From NCBI GenBank assembly GCA_963924555.1, contig OZ004595.1, positions 1,674,001 through 1,738,000 of the forward strand: 64,000 nucleotides of DNA. The letters run 5' to 3'. Below the pieces are notes generated by a model. That model had not been told where the DNA came from, did no database searches, and saw only the letters and a program-made list of their open reading frames with translations. Position numbers and translations under genes: made by a program. Below, piece after piece: positions 1-16,327 of the stretch. The stretch's first letter is position 1. Each line of letters begins with the position of its first letter. Origin of the DNA: Crambe crambe (taxonomy: Eukaryota; Porifera; Demospongiae; Poecilosclerida; Crambeidae).

Positions 1-5141
<5,141 letters not shown>

Positions 5142-5266
5142 GCCTTCAAGCAGCTATGAAGGTATTGATAGCATAGACAAATCTACAGTTGTGCAGTTGA
5201 GATTCTGCACGGAATGAGGTGTTGCTTGCGATTACGCCCCCTTTACGCGTAGTCATCTGCTACTAA

Positions 5267-5278
5267 TGCGCATGCGCC
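5267..5278. promoter_or_regulatory. NRF1-type palindrome upstream of SRCR gene A
   Basis: TGCGCATGCGCC matches the NRF1 consensus YGCGCATGCGCR except at the last base. It lies about 126 bp upstream of the gene A start codon, in the 251-bp gap before the end of the LAMP-like gene. No TATA box is obvious. The function is inferred. Confidence 0.45.
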
Positions 5279-5392
5279 AAAGGATACGCCCCCTTTCCGT
5301 ACATTATTAATATCAATAATAATGGTGGGTGAAGTACAAAAATTAATAGTGAAACAGTGAATAATAATTTTAAAAAACACACAAATATATTT

Positions 5393-5515
5393 CTAGTCGC
5401 TAAGTAAGTCATACTCTTTCTTTTTCGATTTTGAAATAACAGTGATAACAATGATGATGACCAGGATGATGATAATGACAATTCCTCCAATCACTAAACC
5501 AACTATGAGTCCAAT
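5393..5515 (-). CDS. Last exon of the LAMP-like gene: membrane segment and sorting tail
   Basis: Encodes IGLIVGLVIGGIVIIIILVI followed by IIVITV and a 13-residue tail with KSKKKEYDLLSD, then TAG. The exon starts in phase 0. Its acceptor AG follows directly on a long CT run (the GA repeat on the plus strand), which supplies the polypyrimidine tract. Confidence 0.85.
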   Translation of the reverse strand: MGLIVGLVIGGIVIIIILVIIIVITVISKSKKKEYDLLSD

Positions 5516-5604
<89 letters not shown>

Positions 5605-8600
5605 TGTCAAGGATTTCATATTAGTTCAAATGAATACAATTTAAACCCATCACATGTCTCTAAATGAGAAAAACAAACATCACGAGCTGAAATAATAATT
5701 CTATTCATCAATCACATGCACATAGTTATGCATGCTTTATCCAGTCATGCAAGTTGCTACAGACTTGCTAGTTATAAATGGCTGTCCCACGTTAATCACA
5801 AGACTCCAGTGAATTTAAGTGAGACCTCCTAATAATGGACATACGTGGAACCCACCCTCTTGTCCTTTGAGAGAGGTTGTCGTTATTTTATATTGAGTAC
5901 GAGTATAACACATAATCAGTGGTGGATCCAGGATTTTCAAAAGGAGGAGGGGGCACATAAATACCTGCATGCGTGTAGTGTGTGAAATTTTTTTACTTAG
6001 CATGTAATTAAGTGGGTGTCATGGCCACAGCTGCAGCTAATTCGCAACTGAACTGTCATGCACCACTATAATTCTTTACAAGTTATAAGTGACCACACTT
6101 GAAAGGGGGTGGGGGGGCATGTACCTGAAATGCCCACTCCTAGATCCACCACTGATAATACAAAGATACAGAGAGGTTGATATCTTCATTAAGAGTCTCC
6201 TCTATTGGAGGCTCCACTGTATTTAGACAATACTTACTGGTATATCTTGACTGAATGGAGAGTTATCAGCACATGACACATATTCTAAAGGGAAATAATA
6301 ATGTGACGACAGCTGTATGGTACACAGTGTCCCAAAACAATTTAAGCTCCTTAATAGATGTACAGGAATTCTTGCGGGGGTGAAACTTTCATGGATTTTA
6401 TTTTGTTTTGTTTTGTTAATTATTAATTTTGTCATCGTTCACAATTCAATTTGGCAAAACCACTAATTTTCCCCACGAAATATTTTCCCCACGAAATATT
6501 TCCCCCGCAGAGACAGTATAATTATATGCACTAAGAAGATATTTTTGCTCACTAAAAATGAAGTGCTCAGGTCCTGCTATACATAGCTATCTTGATTCTA
6601 CGTAGGTTGAGGCAAGTGTCCATACCTGTGGCATTATTTCCATTTTTGAGAAAAGCTTCCACAAATACTTCCTTGAATATAAGGTTGGATCTGATTGTAC
6701 CACCATCGTAAGTGGTTCCCGTCCCATGGAACTCCAGATCAGCTGAGACCAAGACAAAGTGAAGAGTTGATGATAACATAAAATAGTGACACTCCCCCCT
6801 CCCCTCCTCTTCCCCCCCTCCCCTCCTCTTCCCCCCTCCCCTCCTCTTCCCCCCCTCCCCTCCTCTTCCCCCCCCCCCCCCTCTTGTGCACTGTGTACAA
6901 ATTTGAGACTTAGACATGGTATGTAGGTTAAAATCTTCATTCCTTATTTTCATATATATGGCTTACTGCATTTGAAGGCCTTGTTGATGGGAGCAAAGAT
7001 ACTGAGGTTGGTTCCCTTGTACTGGAAGAGTGGAAAAGTCGAATTACTCAGATTTTGATGCTGGAAGTTTTGGACTCTCCACATAGGTGTTCCAGTGTCT
7101 TCCCTTGAGAAAGTAAACTAAAAAAATAAATCAAACAAACAAATAAACAAAAAGATATTTCATAATTGAACTACCACCATGTACACAGGGACTAGTAGTA
7201 ATTCCGAGAAGGAAGGATAAAGATGCTGCTGCAAAGAAAAGTTAACAAGATTTATAAGGTCTATGAGAGAGTGCAGTAGCACTCTTTATGTAGGGATAAA
7301 TTCAGTAGTGACAGAACACAGGACAAAAGTTCATGTTGGAGAAGTTGCTGATTTCTATCTAGGGACCATAATTTCTGAGAAGGAAGGATTGTCACGAAAA
7401 AAGATGCTGCAAAGAAAAGTTGACAAGATTCATAAGGTCTAAGTAAGATATAAATATAGAGGATTCAGTAGTGACAGAACACAGGATAAAAGTTTGGAAT
7501 AAGAAGTCATTAATTTCTATCTAGGGACCATTATAACAAAGTAATTCTTGAGAAGGAAGGATTGTTACGAAAAAAGATGCTGCGAAGAAAAGTTGACAAG
7601 ATTCATAAGGTCTAAGTGGGATATAAATATAGAGGATTCAGTTGTGACAGAACACAGGATAAAAGTTTGGAATAAGAAGTCGCTAATTTCTATCTAGGGA
7701 GACCATTATAACAAAGTAATTCTTGAGGAAGGATTGTCACGAAAAAAGATGCTGCAAAGAAAAGTTGACAAGATTCATAAGATCTTAGTGGGATATAAAT
7801 AAAGAGGATTCATGAAGCGCCATCACACAGCACGTCAAAAACAAAAACATGAGATGTACATGTACTGCACATGCAGAGAGCGGGTTATCACTACATGTAA
7901 TCCACCTCTCATGAGATAACTTAATGAATAGATTTAATAGGTCATATGAACATGATGAATGCTTTTAGACTACCTTTAGACACACACACTCGGAATTCAA
8001 GGAGCACCTCCTACTCCCGTGTCTGCACTGCTGTGTCATGTGTAGTTGTTTTTTTTCTCCTCTAATTTTTTTTTTTTTTTTTTGGAACATGTACCCCATC
8101 AATGGGTTTAAAGTACAGGGAAATCCTGGGAAGGGGTGAGACTGAAGGGGGAAGGGGGAAAGGGTAGGACTAGAGGGGGAAGGGGAAGGGGTGGGACTAG
8201 AGGGGGAAGGGGGAAGGGGTGAGACTAAAGGGGGAAGGGGGAAAGGGTGGGACTAGAGGGGGAAGGGGGTAGGGGTGGGACTAGGGAAGGGTGGGACAAG
8301 AAGGAAGGGAGTGTGTGGGGATAACCTAAGGGAGAGTGTGAGACCAGAGGGAGTACTTTCCCTTTAGTCCATTCCCACACCACCCTCTCTCTCTCTTATC
8401 CCATAATCTCTAGTGCTACTCTATAGTTCACCCCAATACTGTGGTAACACCCCCTTCCACTGGTCCCACACTCTCCCCTTTATTCATCACCCCTCCCTAT
8501 TTAGTCCCACCCCTATATTCTGGTTCCATCCTAGGACTCCCTCTTACCAATGTCACGCACTCCTTCTTTAGTTCACCCCAATACTCCTCACTCCCTCCCC

Positions 8601-9422
8601 TCCACATTATCACCATCCAAAATTTCCGTGGGGAAATGGTTTGCAAAAATCGAGCGTGAACCATATATACAGTGGAACCAACCTCCTTCTAGTTTGAGAA
8701 AAGGACAACCTCTCCGTGTCCCCAAAGTGTTAGCTTCCCTATGGAGCCAATACAAGACCTCTGAAAGAGGACAACCTCCCAAAATGCCTGGTCCTTCCCT
8801 ATGGAGCCAACACATTTTAGACCTCTGAAAAAGGACAACCTCCCTACAAGAGACAAAATGGCTGGTCCTACCGTGTCTTTTATTCAGAGGTTTCACCTTC
8901 CACGGAATTCACGAAAATTCTACCCCCACCAAATTTTCCTGCTATACAAAAATGACTTATTACAAATACATAAACACTGGAATCCACGAATACTCTACCC
9001 CCACCAAATTTTCCTGCTATTCGGTGCATGAAAAAAACCCAGTCTTAATGCCATTACTACAACACTAGTCTTAATGCCACTACTGCAACACTGCACTATA
9101 TATCATAACGAACTTACCGCTATTTTGAAATGATTTTCGCCATCATGTAAGTAGTAGCGTTTGAATGTGATTGTGTTGGGTCCGGATCTGTCCACTGTGT
9201 CGTTGGCTTTGAGATGTGTTAGCATGTGTGTTCTGATCATCACATTCTCTGAAGGCATAAACAACAGAACAGGAAAATATATCAATACAGTCAAACCTGC
9301 TTAAATGCAACACCTATGGGGCTAATACAGTCAAACCAACACCTATAGGGCTGGCTTGCAATCTTATTAGGCTGACTGTGCCATTGGGATATGGTAGAGT
9401 GGTACACTTTGTGGTCTTTTGT

Positions 9423-9466
<44 letters not shown>

Positions 9467-12464
9467 GCTTGGCTTAATAATTATGGATTTTGTTTGACAC
9501 TGATAGTTATATGTAGAAGTTAGAAAAAATGAAGGAAAACTACCAAATAGAGACAGAAAGTTTAGTGGGGTATGGATTTCGTGATTTTGAACAACAATAC
9601 ATGTAGCCTTGAACCCAGCCTCTTTTTTCTTGGGGGCGGGGGAAAAAGAGAGCCTGGTATCCACTGTTTGCGCATGCGCCAGTTTTTCCCAGAAATCTGG
9701 GAATCAGGATATCACTCGGATATTTCCACTACACGATCGTCATAATTAATGGGCGCGGTCGCACAACTACTTTTTCCCCATCCCCCCCAAAAAAGAGGCT
9801 GGGTTCGAGGCTACAATACATGATGATCAGAGGATTTATAGTCATGGTTCACACTTCAATTTTAACTAATTCAGCAACCCAGACACTAATAAACCACCAT
9901 GCTCTAAAGTTATCACCCCCTCCCCCTTAGGCTACAAAGGGCCCCCACCCTGAGGCTTACCATATGTGACATTGATTGTATCAATGTTCACAAAAATGGA
10001 TGTGTCATTGTATCTCAAGAAAGGTATCTTGTGAGGAGGCATGTGTGTTGGAGTTGGTTCCGGTCCTGGAGTTGAAGTAGTTTTGGTTGGGGTTGGGACT
10101 AAAGTTGATGAAACAACTGGACTGGAATGAATAAGGAATCAGCCAACAATGATACCATTGGTGTACATATGTAACATAACAATAATATGCAAGCATTATT
10201 CCAATGGTCTACCTACTATTCCTACTTCACTCCCTTTATATCTCATCTTGGCCTGTCATGGGAGTGAGTGAAGTAGGAATAGTTAGCTCGTAGTTTGGTA
10301 ATATTGGTGATGGGTAAGGGCTTGGTTCGAACTGCACACAGCCATCTTTATTAATGCAGGAAAACTTATTTTTTATTTATTTTTTCCCCCTTTACTTGTA
10401 ATTATTATGCATGCATTATTTTCAGTGGTGAATGGGCCCATCTTTTTAGCATCTGCTTTGATGACATTGCCCCCAAAATTTAGTCTTGGCTGTGTTCTAT
10501 AAAGGTTATTGGGCTATTTCTGCATCTAATTTCAGCCCCAGGGCTACAACTTAGGCCCCGTTTACACGGGGGTTCTAACCTGGATTCAACCCGGATTCGC
10601 TTCGCGTGTGAACAGTACCAACCCGGATTCCAATCGGGGTAGCCCAACCCACATCAATTAAGTGGATTGGTATCCGGATTGAATCTCAACCCGGGTTGGG
10701 CGCACGTGTAAACATGGCTTTAGATGTATTGAGTTATGTATGGAAAGGTTCCACAAGTCATGAAGAAGTGACTAAGTGAATCGTCATTAATGTACACCAT
10801 ATTTATAACCACACATACGTACCTTGAAGTTATTTCGGAAAAGTCGTACTCAAAATCTAAAAAAAGAAAGAAAAAAATGAGAGCATAAAGTCACCATTCT
10901 TGCTATTATTCCAAACCTTTTTATGCAATTCATAATGTGGTGTGGGAAGCTACAGTATGCATACAGTGTACCTACAAGTACGCATTGCTACTTTACAAGC
11001 CCCAGCTTTCAATAGTGATAGATACCAAGTCTATTGCAGTTGGGAAGCTACAGTACGCATACAGCTGGAGGGTGTGTATCTATGAGTACGCATTGATATT
11101 TTACAAGCCCTAGCTTTGAGTAGTGATAGATACCAAGTCTATTGCAGTATTGCTACTTTACAAGCCCCAGCTTTGAAGAGTGATAGATACCAAGTCTATT
11201 GCAGTTGGGAAGCTACAGTACGCATACAGCTGGAGGGTGTGTATCTATGAGTACGCATTGATATTTTACAAGCCCTAGCTTTGAGTAGTGATAGATACCA
11301 AGTCTATTGCAGTATTGCTACTTTACAAGCCCCAGCTTTGAAGAGTGATAGATACCAAGTCTATTGCAGTATTGCTACTTTACAAGCCCTAGCTTTGAAG
11401 AGTGATAGTCTGATAGATACCAAGTCTATTGCAGTATTGCTACTTTACAAGCCCCAGCTTTGAAGAGTGATAGATACCAAGTCTATTGCAGTATTGCTAC
11501 TTTACAAGCCCCAGCTTTGAAGAGTGATAGATACCAAGTCTATTGCAGTAAGAAAAAGAGTCTCCTAAAGTGTATAAACTAACATAGTAACTAACAATGC
11601 CATGTACACCAGCACAGTACAAATCTGATACTGTTGTGGAAAGCCACACCCCCTCTAGAGCCCCACCCATGTAAGATACGTACACTGAAGTCACTGAATG
11701 GATGGGTCAGGAAGAGGAGAGGAGGATAGAACATACACGTAATATATGTTTGCATATGAGAGTGAAAGGCTATGTCATAACCAGTGAGACTGATCAAAAC
11801 AGTGCTTGAATATTGCATCAAAGGATTTTGATATTCTTGTGGCTGGTACATTGTTTTAACCACGTGAAAGAAAAAATGGGCCCCCATCAGAGTGGTGTTG
11901 TACCTCTCCAACACCCTTTGGGAATAATTACTTTTCCTGCCTTGAAAAAGAAGCAGGTCATGAAATGAAAGCAGTGTTCTCCCCAGCATATCTTAAGCAG
12001 AGGGGCCCACTAGTACATCTTCACTTTGATGTGGTCAATAGAATGCTGATTAACCACAAATATACTTTGATGCCCTAATATTTAGGGAGAACTCTTGGAT
12101 TTATAAAAAGCTAAGCTCTATGGTTACGAAAAGCTATGTACAACCTTTGACCCCAATTATTTAAAGGATACCACAAGATCCACATCAAATTACTCATGTT
12201 GAGCCGTTGGAAGTTAGTACATGCCACATGGTGAAGGCAGTATGTGTCACATGCAGTATGTGTCACATGTTAAAGACAGTACGTGTCACATGTTAAAGAC
12301 AGTACGTGTCACATGGTGAAGGCAGTAGGTATCACATGGTAAAGACAGTACATGTCACATTACATGGTAAAGACAATATATGAGATATTGAGTGATAAAT
12401 GCTGGACCAATATTTCATACTTCAGATTGCAGAGGTAATTAAAATGGCCACAGTTTTGTCCTGT

Positions 12465-12541
<77 letters not shown>

Positions 12542-12743
12542 ATGCATGCATGTGCATGTATTTGATTTTGAGTCTCACATGGATTTACCACCTGTGAAAT
12601 CATACTACTTCCAATCCATTTAAGGAATATGGACCCTCCACTTTCTCAGTGAGTCAAAAGAGTCCCCTCTCACCTTGACATCTTGTTAGTCGTGCAAGGA
12701 GCAGCAGGACGATCAGGTTCAGGAGTTTCACATAAATACCCAT
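5393..12743 (-). CDS. LAMP-like lysosome-associated membrane protein, complete, 8 exons, 277 aa
   Basis: Exons: 12674-12743, 10823-10856, 9961-10121, 9118-9248, 6967-7117, 6626-6742, 6238-6284, 5393-5515; the phases join in frame to a TAG stop. Order of parts: signal peptide (MGIYVKLLNLIVLLLLARL), a Pro/Thr-rich hinge (TPTKTTSTPGPEPTPTH), and one luminal domain with several N-glycosylation sequons. The domain ends FKC...FVEAFLKNGNNATEYVSC, matching the closing disulfide half of LAMP domains. Then come a strongly hydrophobic membrane segment and the tail SKSKKKEYDLLSD, whose YDLL is a Y-x-x-hydrophobic lysosomal sorting signal placed as in LAMP proteins. Only two luminal cysteines are seen, against four in a typical LAMP domain. 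It is shorter than human LAMP1, which has two domains. Family assignment comes from motif order and topology, so it is good but not proven. Confidence 0.82.
5517..5602. repeat. (GA)n / (CT)n microsatellite next to a splice acceptor
   Basis: An almost pure 80-base GA dinucleotide run. On the transcribed minus strand it is CT and abuts the acceptor of the final LAMP-like exon. Confidence 0.95.
5917..6154. mobile_element. hAT-like MITE
   Basis: Inverted ends: CAGTGGTGGATCCAGG on the left and CCTAGATCCACCACTG on the right. The flanks share ATAAT. The interior has a G-run and no coding potential. It lies in the last intron of the LAMP-like gene. Superfamily is suggested by the CAGTGG end; the target duplication is not a clean 8 bp. 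Confidence 0.55.
6791..6883. repeat. Polypyrimidine minisatellite, CCCCTCCTCTTCC units
   Basis: Four to five copies of a unit of about 20 bp (CTCCCCTCCTCTTCCCCC) in the 224-bp LAMP-like intron between 6743 and 6966. On the opposite strand the run can be read as an Arg/Gly-rich frame, which I treat as spurious. Confidence 0.85.
7193..7817. repeat. Tandem repeat, unit about 173 bp, 3.6 copies
   Basis: GAGAAGGAAGG starts at 7206, 7377 and 7550, with a variant at 7725, giving periods of 171, 173 and 175 bp. Each copy holds AAAGATGCTGC, AAGAAAAGTT, CATAAGGTCT, GACAGAACACAGGA and TTTCTATCTAGGGA. No open frame persists. It lies in the 7118-9117 intron of the LAMP-like gene. Confidence 0.85.
8096..8300. 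repeat. G-rich minisatellite
   Basis: Repeated variants of GGGACTAGAGGGGGAAGGGG, about 8 copies. The rest of the 7118-9117 intron is low-complexity C-rich sequence (8340-8620) and a degenerate dispersed repeat (8660-8900). Confidence 0.8.
8660..8900. repeat. Dispersed repeat fragment with GGACAACCTC motif
   Basis: AAAAGGACAACCTC occurs three times, with TTCCCTATGGAGCCAA twice. Related wording (pairs of rAACCTC / GAGGTT) recurs at 12836-12930, 17345-17520, 19010-19100, 24570-24650, 35480-35655 and 60640-60750. This suggests a degenerate high-copy family. Confidence 0.5.
9420..9466. repeat. (GTT)n microsatellite
   Basis: About 15 GTT units with one GTC interruption, in the 9249-9960 intron of the LAMP-like gene. 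Confidence 0.9.
9604..9813. mobile_element. MULE-type MITE with 9-bp target duplication
   Basis: The 210-bp element starts TAGCCTTGAACCCAGCCTC and ends with the near-perfect inverse GAGGCTGGGTTCGAGGCTA. It is flanked on both sides by CAATACATG (9595-9603 and 9814-9822). A 9-bp duplication with long inverted ends is typical of Mutator-like elements. An NRF1-type palindrome (9669-9680) sits inside. No coding potential. Confidence 0.75.
10554..10719. mobile_element. Harbinger-like MITE with TTA target duplication
   Basis: The 166-bp element begins GGCCCCGTTTACACG and ends CGTGTAAACATGGCT. TTA flanks each side (10551-10553, 10720-10722). The interior repeats CAACCCGG / CCGGATT in both orientations. 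It lies in the 10122-10822 intron of the LAMP-like gene. Confidence 0.6.
10985..11551. repeat. 57-bp minisatellite with a higher-order unit
   Basis: The unit GTGATAGATACCAAGTCTAT...GCCCCAGCTTTGAAGA is 57 bp, so its frame is preserved across copies. Two copies of a longer unit (TGGGAAGCTACAGTACGCATACAG...) are interleaved in the left half. It lies in the 10857-12673 intron of the LAMP-like gene. Confidence 0.85.
12216..12374. repeat. 24-bp minisatellite (GTCACATGnTnAAGnCAGTA)
   Basis: About six imperfect copies of AGTACGTGTCACATGTTAAAG. Same intron as the 57-bp array. Confidence 0.8.
12470..12540. repeat. (GT)n microsatellite
   Basis: About 35 uninterrupted GT units, followed by CATGCATGCATG. 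Confidence 0.95.
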
Positions 12744-13758
12744 CTTGGAAGAAACTATAAAACTGTCACATAATAGAATACAGATAGCAAGGTTAACACA
12801 CAAATCAAAACACAGAGTCAGTACTTGAACATTAATGGTTGAACCTCCATATTATAGTGGACACTTTGGGACCAGAGGTTTCCACACTTCAGAGGTTCGG
12901 TTAGGTTCCTTGAAAAGTGTCCCTGATAGGTTTTTTTGTGTATTGAGTCCTGAATATAAAGAATTCACTAGGAGAAGTTCCCCACTGTGGGTATTTAATC
13001 ACAGAAGATGTCTAGTATCCATTGTTTGATAGCTATTATACTTAATATCTTCTTAATACGGATTACACACTACTACTCATATACAACATTTATGGGGTAT
13101 CTGTGGCTACAACAATGGTTAGTGGTAAAACAAGGCATTGAACTGCTCTGTTGTTGCAATTGCTAATTATTGGGTCTTTATTATGTGAATAACTCTGGGA
13201 GGGTACAATTGATGATGAGGTGATGAGATATTATGTGCAAGATAACATAATTTACGCTCATGTGACAGACAGGCAGACTCTGCAGCAAACCAATATCATA
13301 TGAAATTTGTAGCAGCTTAGCTCCCATGTATACAGTTACAGCTTGTTAGCTATCTTGATCAGCTGCAGGCTTTAGCCAAGCTAGCAACAGCTCTCTGTGC
13401 ATAGTTTATTGCTAAGTGATTGTTTAGAAATCTATTACTTTTAGTGCACTCACAGTTAATAAATCCAGTCCCTAGTAACTCTCGATGATCAGGTTTGGCT
13501 CTCCTTCTTTGATGTAGCAAGTTGCTCTGCGTACATGTACATGCACGCGAATCAGCTAGTATAGTGGGCGTAACAATCTGTCATGTGACTTTTGCCATAG
13601 TAACAACGAAAGGTTAACAATCGGCCCAAGATGAGTTTTCTTTTATCAGGTCCTAAAGTCCAATATCGTACGCTATGCATGTAGGCAGTCAACACTATCC
13701 TGAAGCTGATGATATCTCGAGTTTATAGCTACTGGTAGGGAACTCGGATGTAGATGCC
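12744..13758. promoter_or_regulatory. Shared upstream region of two divergent genes
   Basis: The 1-kb gap between the start codons of the LAMP-like gene (minus) and the STMND1-like gene (plus) must hold both promoters. I see a dispersed-repeat fragment (12836-12930) and no coding potential. No clear TATA box is visible on either side. Confidence 0.4.
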
Positions 13759-15850
13759 ATGGGTTGTGGAGCTTCTAAGTCAGCTCAAGTGGTCAATACT
13801 GCAATCTCAACCCACTCACACCCTCCGTCGAATAAGCTCCCACCTTTAGAGTAAGGGATATTATAAGTAATGCTATAGTGGGTTGGTGATGAGTTTGAGT
13901 TGAAGACCTGGGGGTGGTTATGGTGAGCTTTAACTATTTTCTATCATACTTGTGCAGGCCAAGGAACAGTGTTGTAAACTCTATTTCAGCGACTGGTCGA
14001 AGACTGAGTTCTGTTGAGGTATTGCCAGAGATAAACTCTAATATGAAGACTCAGAGTGGTGAGTTAGTTGCAAGGGCATGAGGGCCACAGACCGAGTGAA
14101 ACCCAAAGCTAGTTACTATAGTACTGGAGGTGTGGCTTTTTGGGGATAGAAAAACAAGCCTAGAGTTTCAGTCTTTCCTCTCACCGTGCAAGAACTTGGG
14201 GGTGGTTATAATGCACACATACTTGGAGCCACATTTAGTGCAATATCATGTAGCAGCTTGCAAAAATCATCACTCATAATATATCATTTTTATTTAAACA
14301 GTTTCCTCTGTCACTTCAAAGAAATCAGATAAAGAGGTAGCTATGATACTACTGATCTGATTCTGTGATTAGCTTACTATTTCAAATTCAGTCCACAGAG
14401 CAAATAGAACAAAATAACTCATCAGAGAAGGAGATCGGGCATGAAGAGGTTAATTAAATTATGCAGTTTCAGTGATTCTGGATATGATACGTTTTATAAA
14501 TCTGCACTATTTTATAAACTGCGCTACGTGTTTTATGAATTCATAAATTGTATGACAAAGCTGACGATTTAGAGCGGATGCTTATTTTCACAAGACAGGT
14601 GAAACTCTCTTAAAAAGTTTCTTGTATGAAAAGGAGAGAGAGAGAGAGAGAGAGAATTGATAGCTACTTTTTTTGGTTGAGTGCAGTAAAATCACTATGT
14701 CTATGTGTGGCTACTTGAATAGTCTACAGTACAATTTATAAATCGTCGCACAATTTATGAATAATTTATAAAATATGCAGCACAATTTATAAACAGCGTG
14801 GATTTACAAAACGCGCCCAACAATGTCCTTATAAATTTTCAGTTTGCAAATCAGTCAAAGGAAAGTAGCAAATCACTTGAAGGGCATAATAAGAACTCTT
14901 CTGAAGAGGTAATCATAATTCCATAAGTAGCTATATAGTTATAGATACTCATTTTCAGTTTGTGGAACAGCCGAAGCAAATTAACACATCATCTTTTGGG
15001 AATACGAATTTGAATTCTTCTGAAAAGAAGGTGGAAGATAAAGAGGTATGTATTATTACGGTTCAATATTATTATAATAATTGGATTCAGTCTGGGGAAC
15101 AGTCACTGGGTCAGAGGAAATGATTTAAATCGCTGATGGAGCACACAAAAGTATTAGAACTACTTTGCTAATTGATACTCTTTCATATTTCAGTTTGTGG
15201 ATAGCCATAAGTTCTCGGCATTTGAAGTAGATATGAGTATAGAAGGATCCAAAAATGCTCCCAAGAAACCTCCGCCTATATCATTAACGGTAGGTCAGGC
15301 ATTGTTCATTTCTCCCTTTACTGAAGTTGTCATGCAATATCTGTAATGATGTGCATACTATAAATGCCACAGAAAGCAGACTCCCTTCCTAAAGTGACCT
15401 ACGAGATGCTTGAAGAGAAGCAAAGAGTTGTCAAAGAAAGGAAAGATAAGGTTCATACACAATCTTAGTATGAATATTTTGCTGTAGCTAATAGCTGGCT
15501 ATACTGTAGTGCAAATTGTAGGCAGAAAAATTGAGGTTTTCAAACACATAGCTATAGTTCACACTTCAATCTTTAAATCGTTGGCTATGCATGATAAGCA
15601 GGAATTAGAAAAACGGGCTAATTCTCGAGTATCGCGGAAAGAGCGGCTAAGAAAAGAAGTGATGAGAGCCAGGGAAATGGATTCAAGTGAAAACGTACAG
15701 AGCTAAAATTAACCAGCTGAGAACATTGCATGATTGTAGCCATCAAAATTAATGTTCACTCTATTTAGACTGAGGAGACTTCTGGCTTGGAAGAGAAAGA
15801 AAGCAAATCAACAACAATGGTCAGTGCATGGTGTTTAATTATGCTAATAG

Positions 15851-15883
<33 letters not shown>

Positions 15884-16129
15884 ATTATAGTCAAATGATG
15901 ATGAAAATGGATATGGTGGGGCAGTTGAAATGGAAGTAGATACTAGCTACAATGAAGAAACACAAGCCGGTATGTTGTATCAACCACAAAATGACCACTA
16001 AAGCTTTTACTTCTCAAGTTCTTATCTTTAGCTAGCTACTTACATTGCAAAAGCTTATTATAGTTACTCCCCCCCCCCCCAGATTCATGGGATGAACAAG
16101 TATTTGCTGTCATAGATGGCAATGACTAA
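13759..16129 (+). CDS. Small lipidated stathmin-domain-like protein (STMND1-like), complete, 12 exons, 293 aa
   Basis: Exons: 13759-13850, 13958-14058, 14302-14336, 14392-14448, 14843-14908, 14959-15045, 15194-15289, 15373-15450, 15602-15694, 15769-15819, 15891-15969, 16083-16129; frames join to TAA. MGCGASKS gives Gly2 for N-myristoylation and Cys3 for palmitoylation, so membrane anchoring is likely. The middle is Ser/Glu/Lys-rich and its exons look duplicated (FANQS..., FVEQP..., FVDSH...). Then FEVDMSIEGS, a KKPPP stretch and a charged helix (YEMLEEKQRVVKERKDKELE...RKERLRKEVMRARE) resemble the stathmin N-motif plus tubulin-binding helix. The tail is acidic. I recall that vertebrate STMND1 also begins MGCG; that is the reason for the name and needs a search. 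Splicing is well supported, function less so. Confidence 0.75.
15850..15885. repeat. (TTA)n microsatellite
   Basis: About 11 TTA units immediately upstream of the acceptor of exon 11 (15891) of the STMND1-like gene. Confidence 0.9.
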
Positions 16130-16327
16130 GAGGAAACTGCACACACACAGTCATGGATCACACAAACGTAGCTAGCAATAATAGCTCTACCATTCAATTC
16201 CAATGCCTTTTTTTATCAACTATAACAGTGGAAGTTATTATTGTATTATTTTTTTAACAGAATAATAAGTTTGATAAAAAACAGGGAAAGGTGCATGATT
16301 GTGATATAAAGCAATAGAAATAGTCAG
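16130..16327. other. Convergent 3' ends
   Basis: Only 198 bp separate the stop codons of the plus-strand STMND1-like gene and the minus-strand Calx-beta gene, so their 3' UTRs may overlap. No exact AATAAA is seen. AATAAT variants occur on the minus side. Confidence 0.5.

Noticed and set aside
8441-8896. Pro/Ser-rich frames in the LAMP-like intron
   Set aside because: C-rich low-complexity DNA and a dispersed repeat; no splice-compatible frame with neighbours.
12360-12623. Frames of repeated His-Thr or Cys-Val
   Set aside because: Simple translation of the (GT)n microsatellite.
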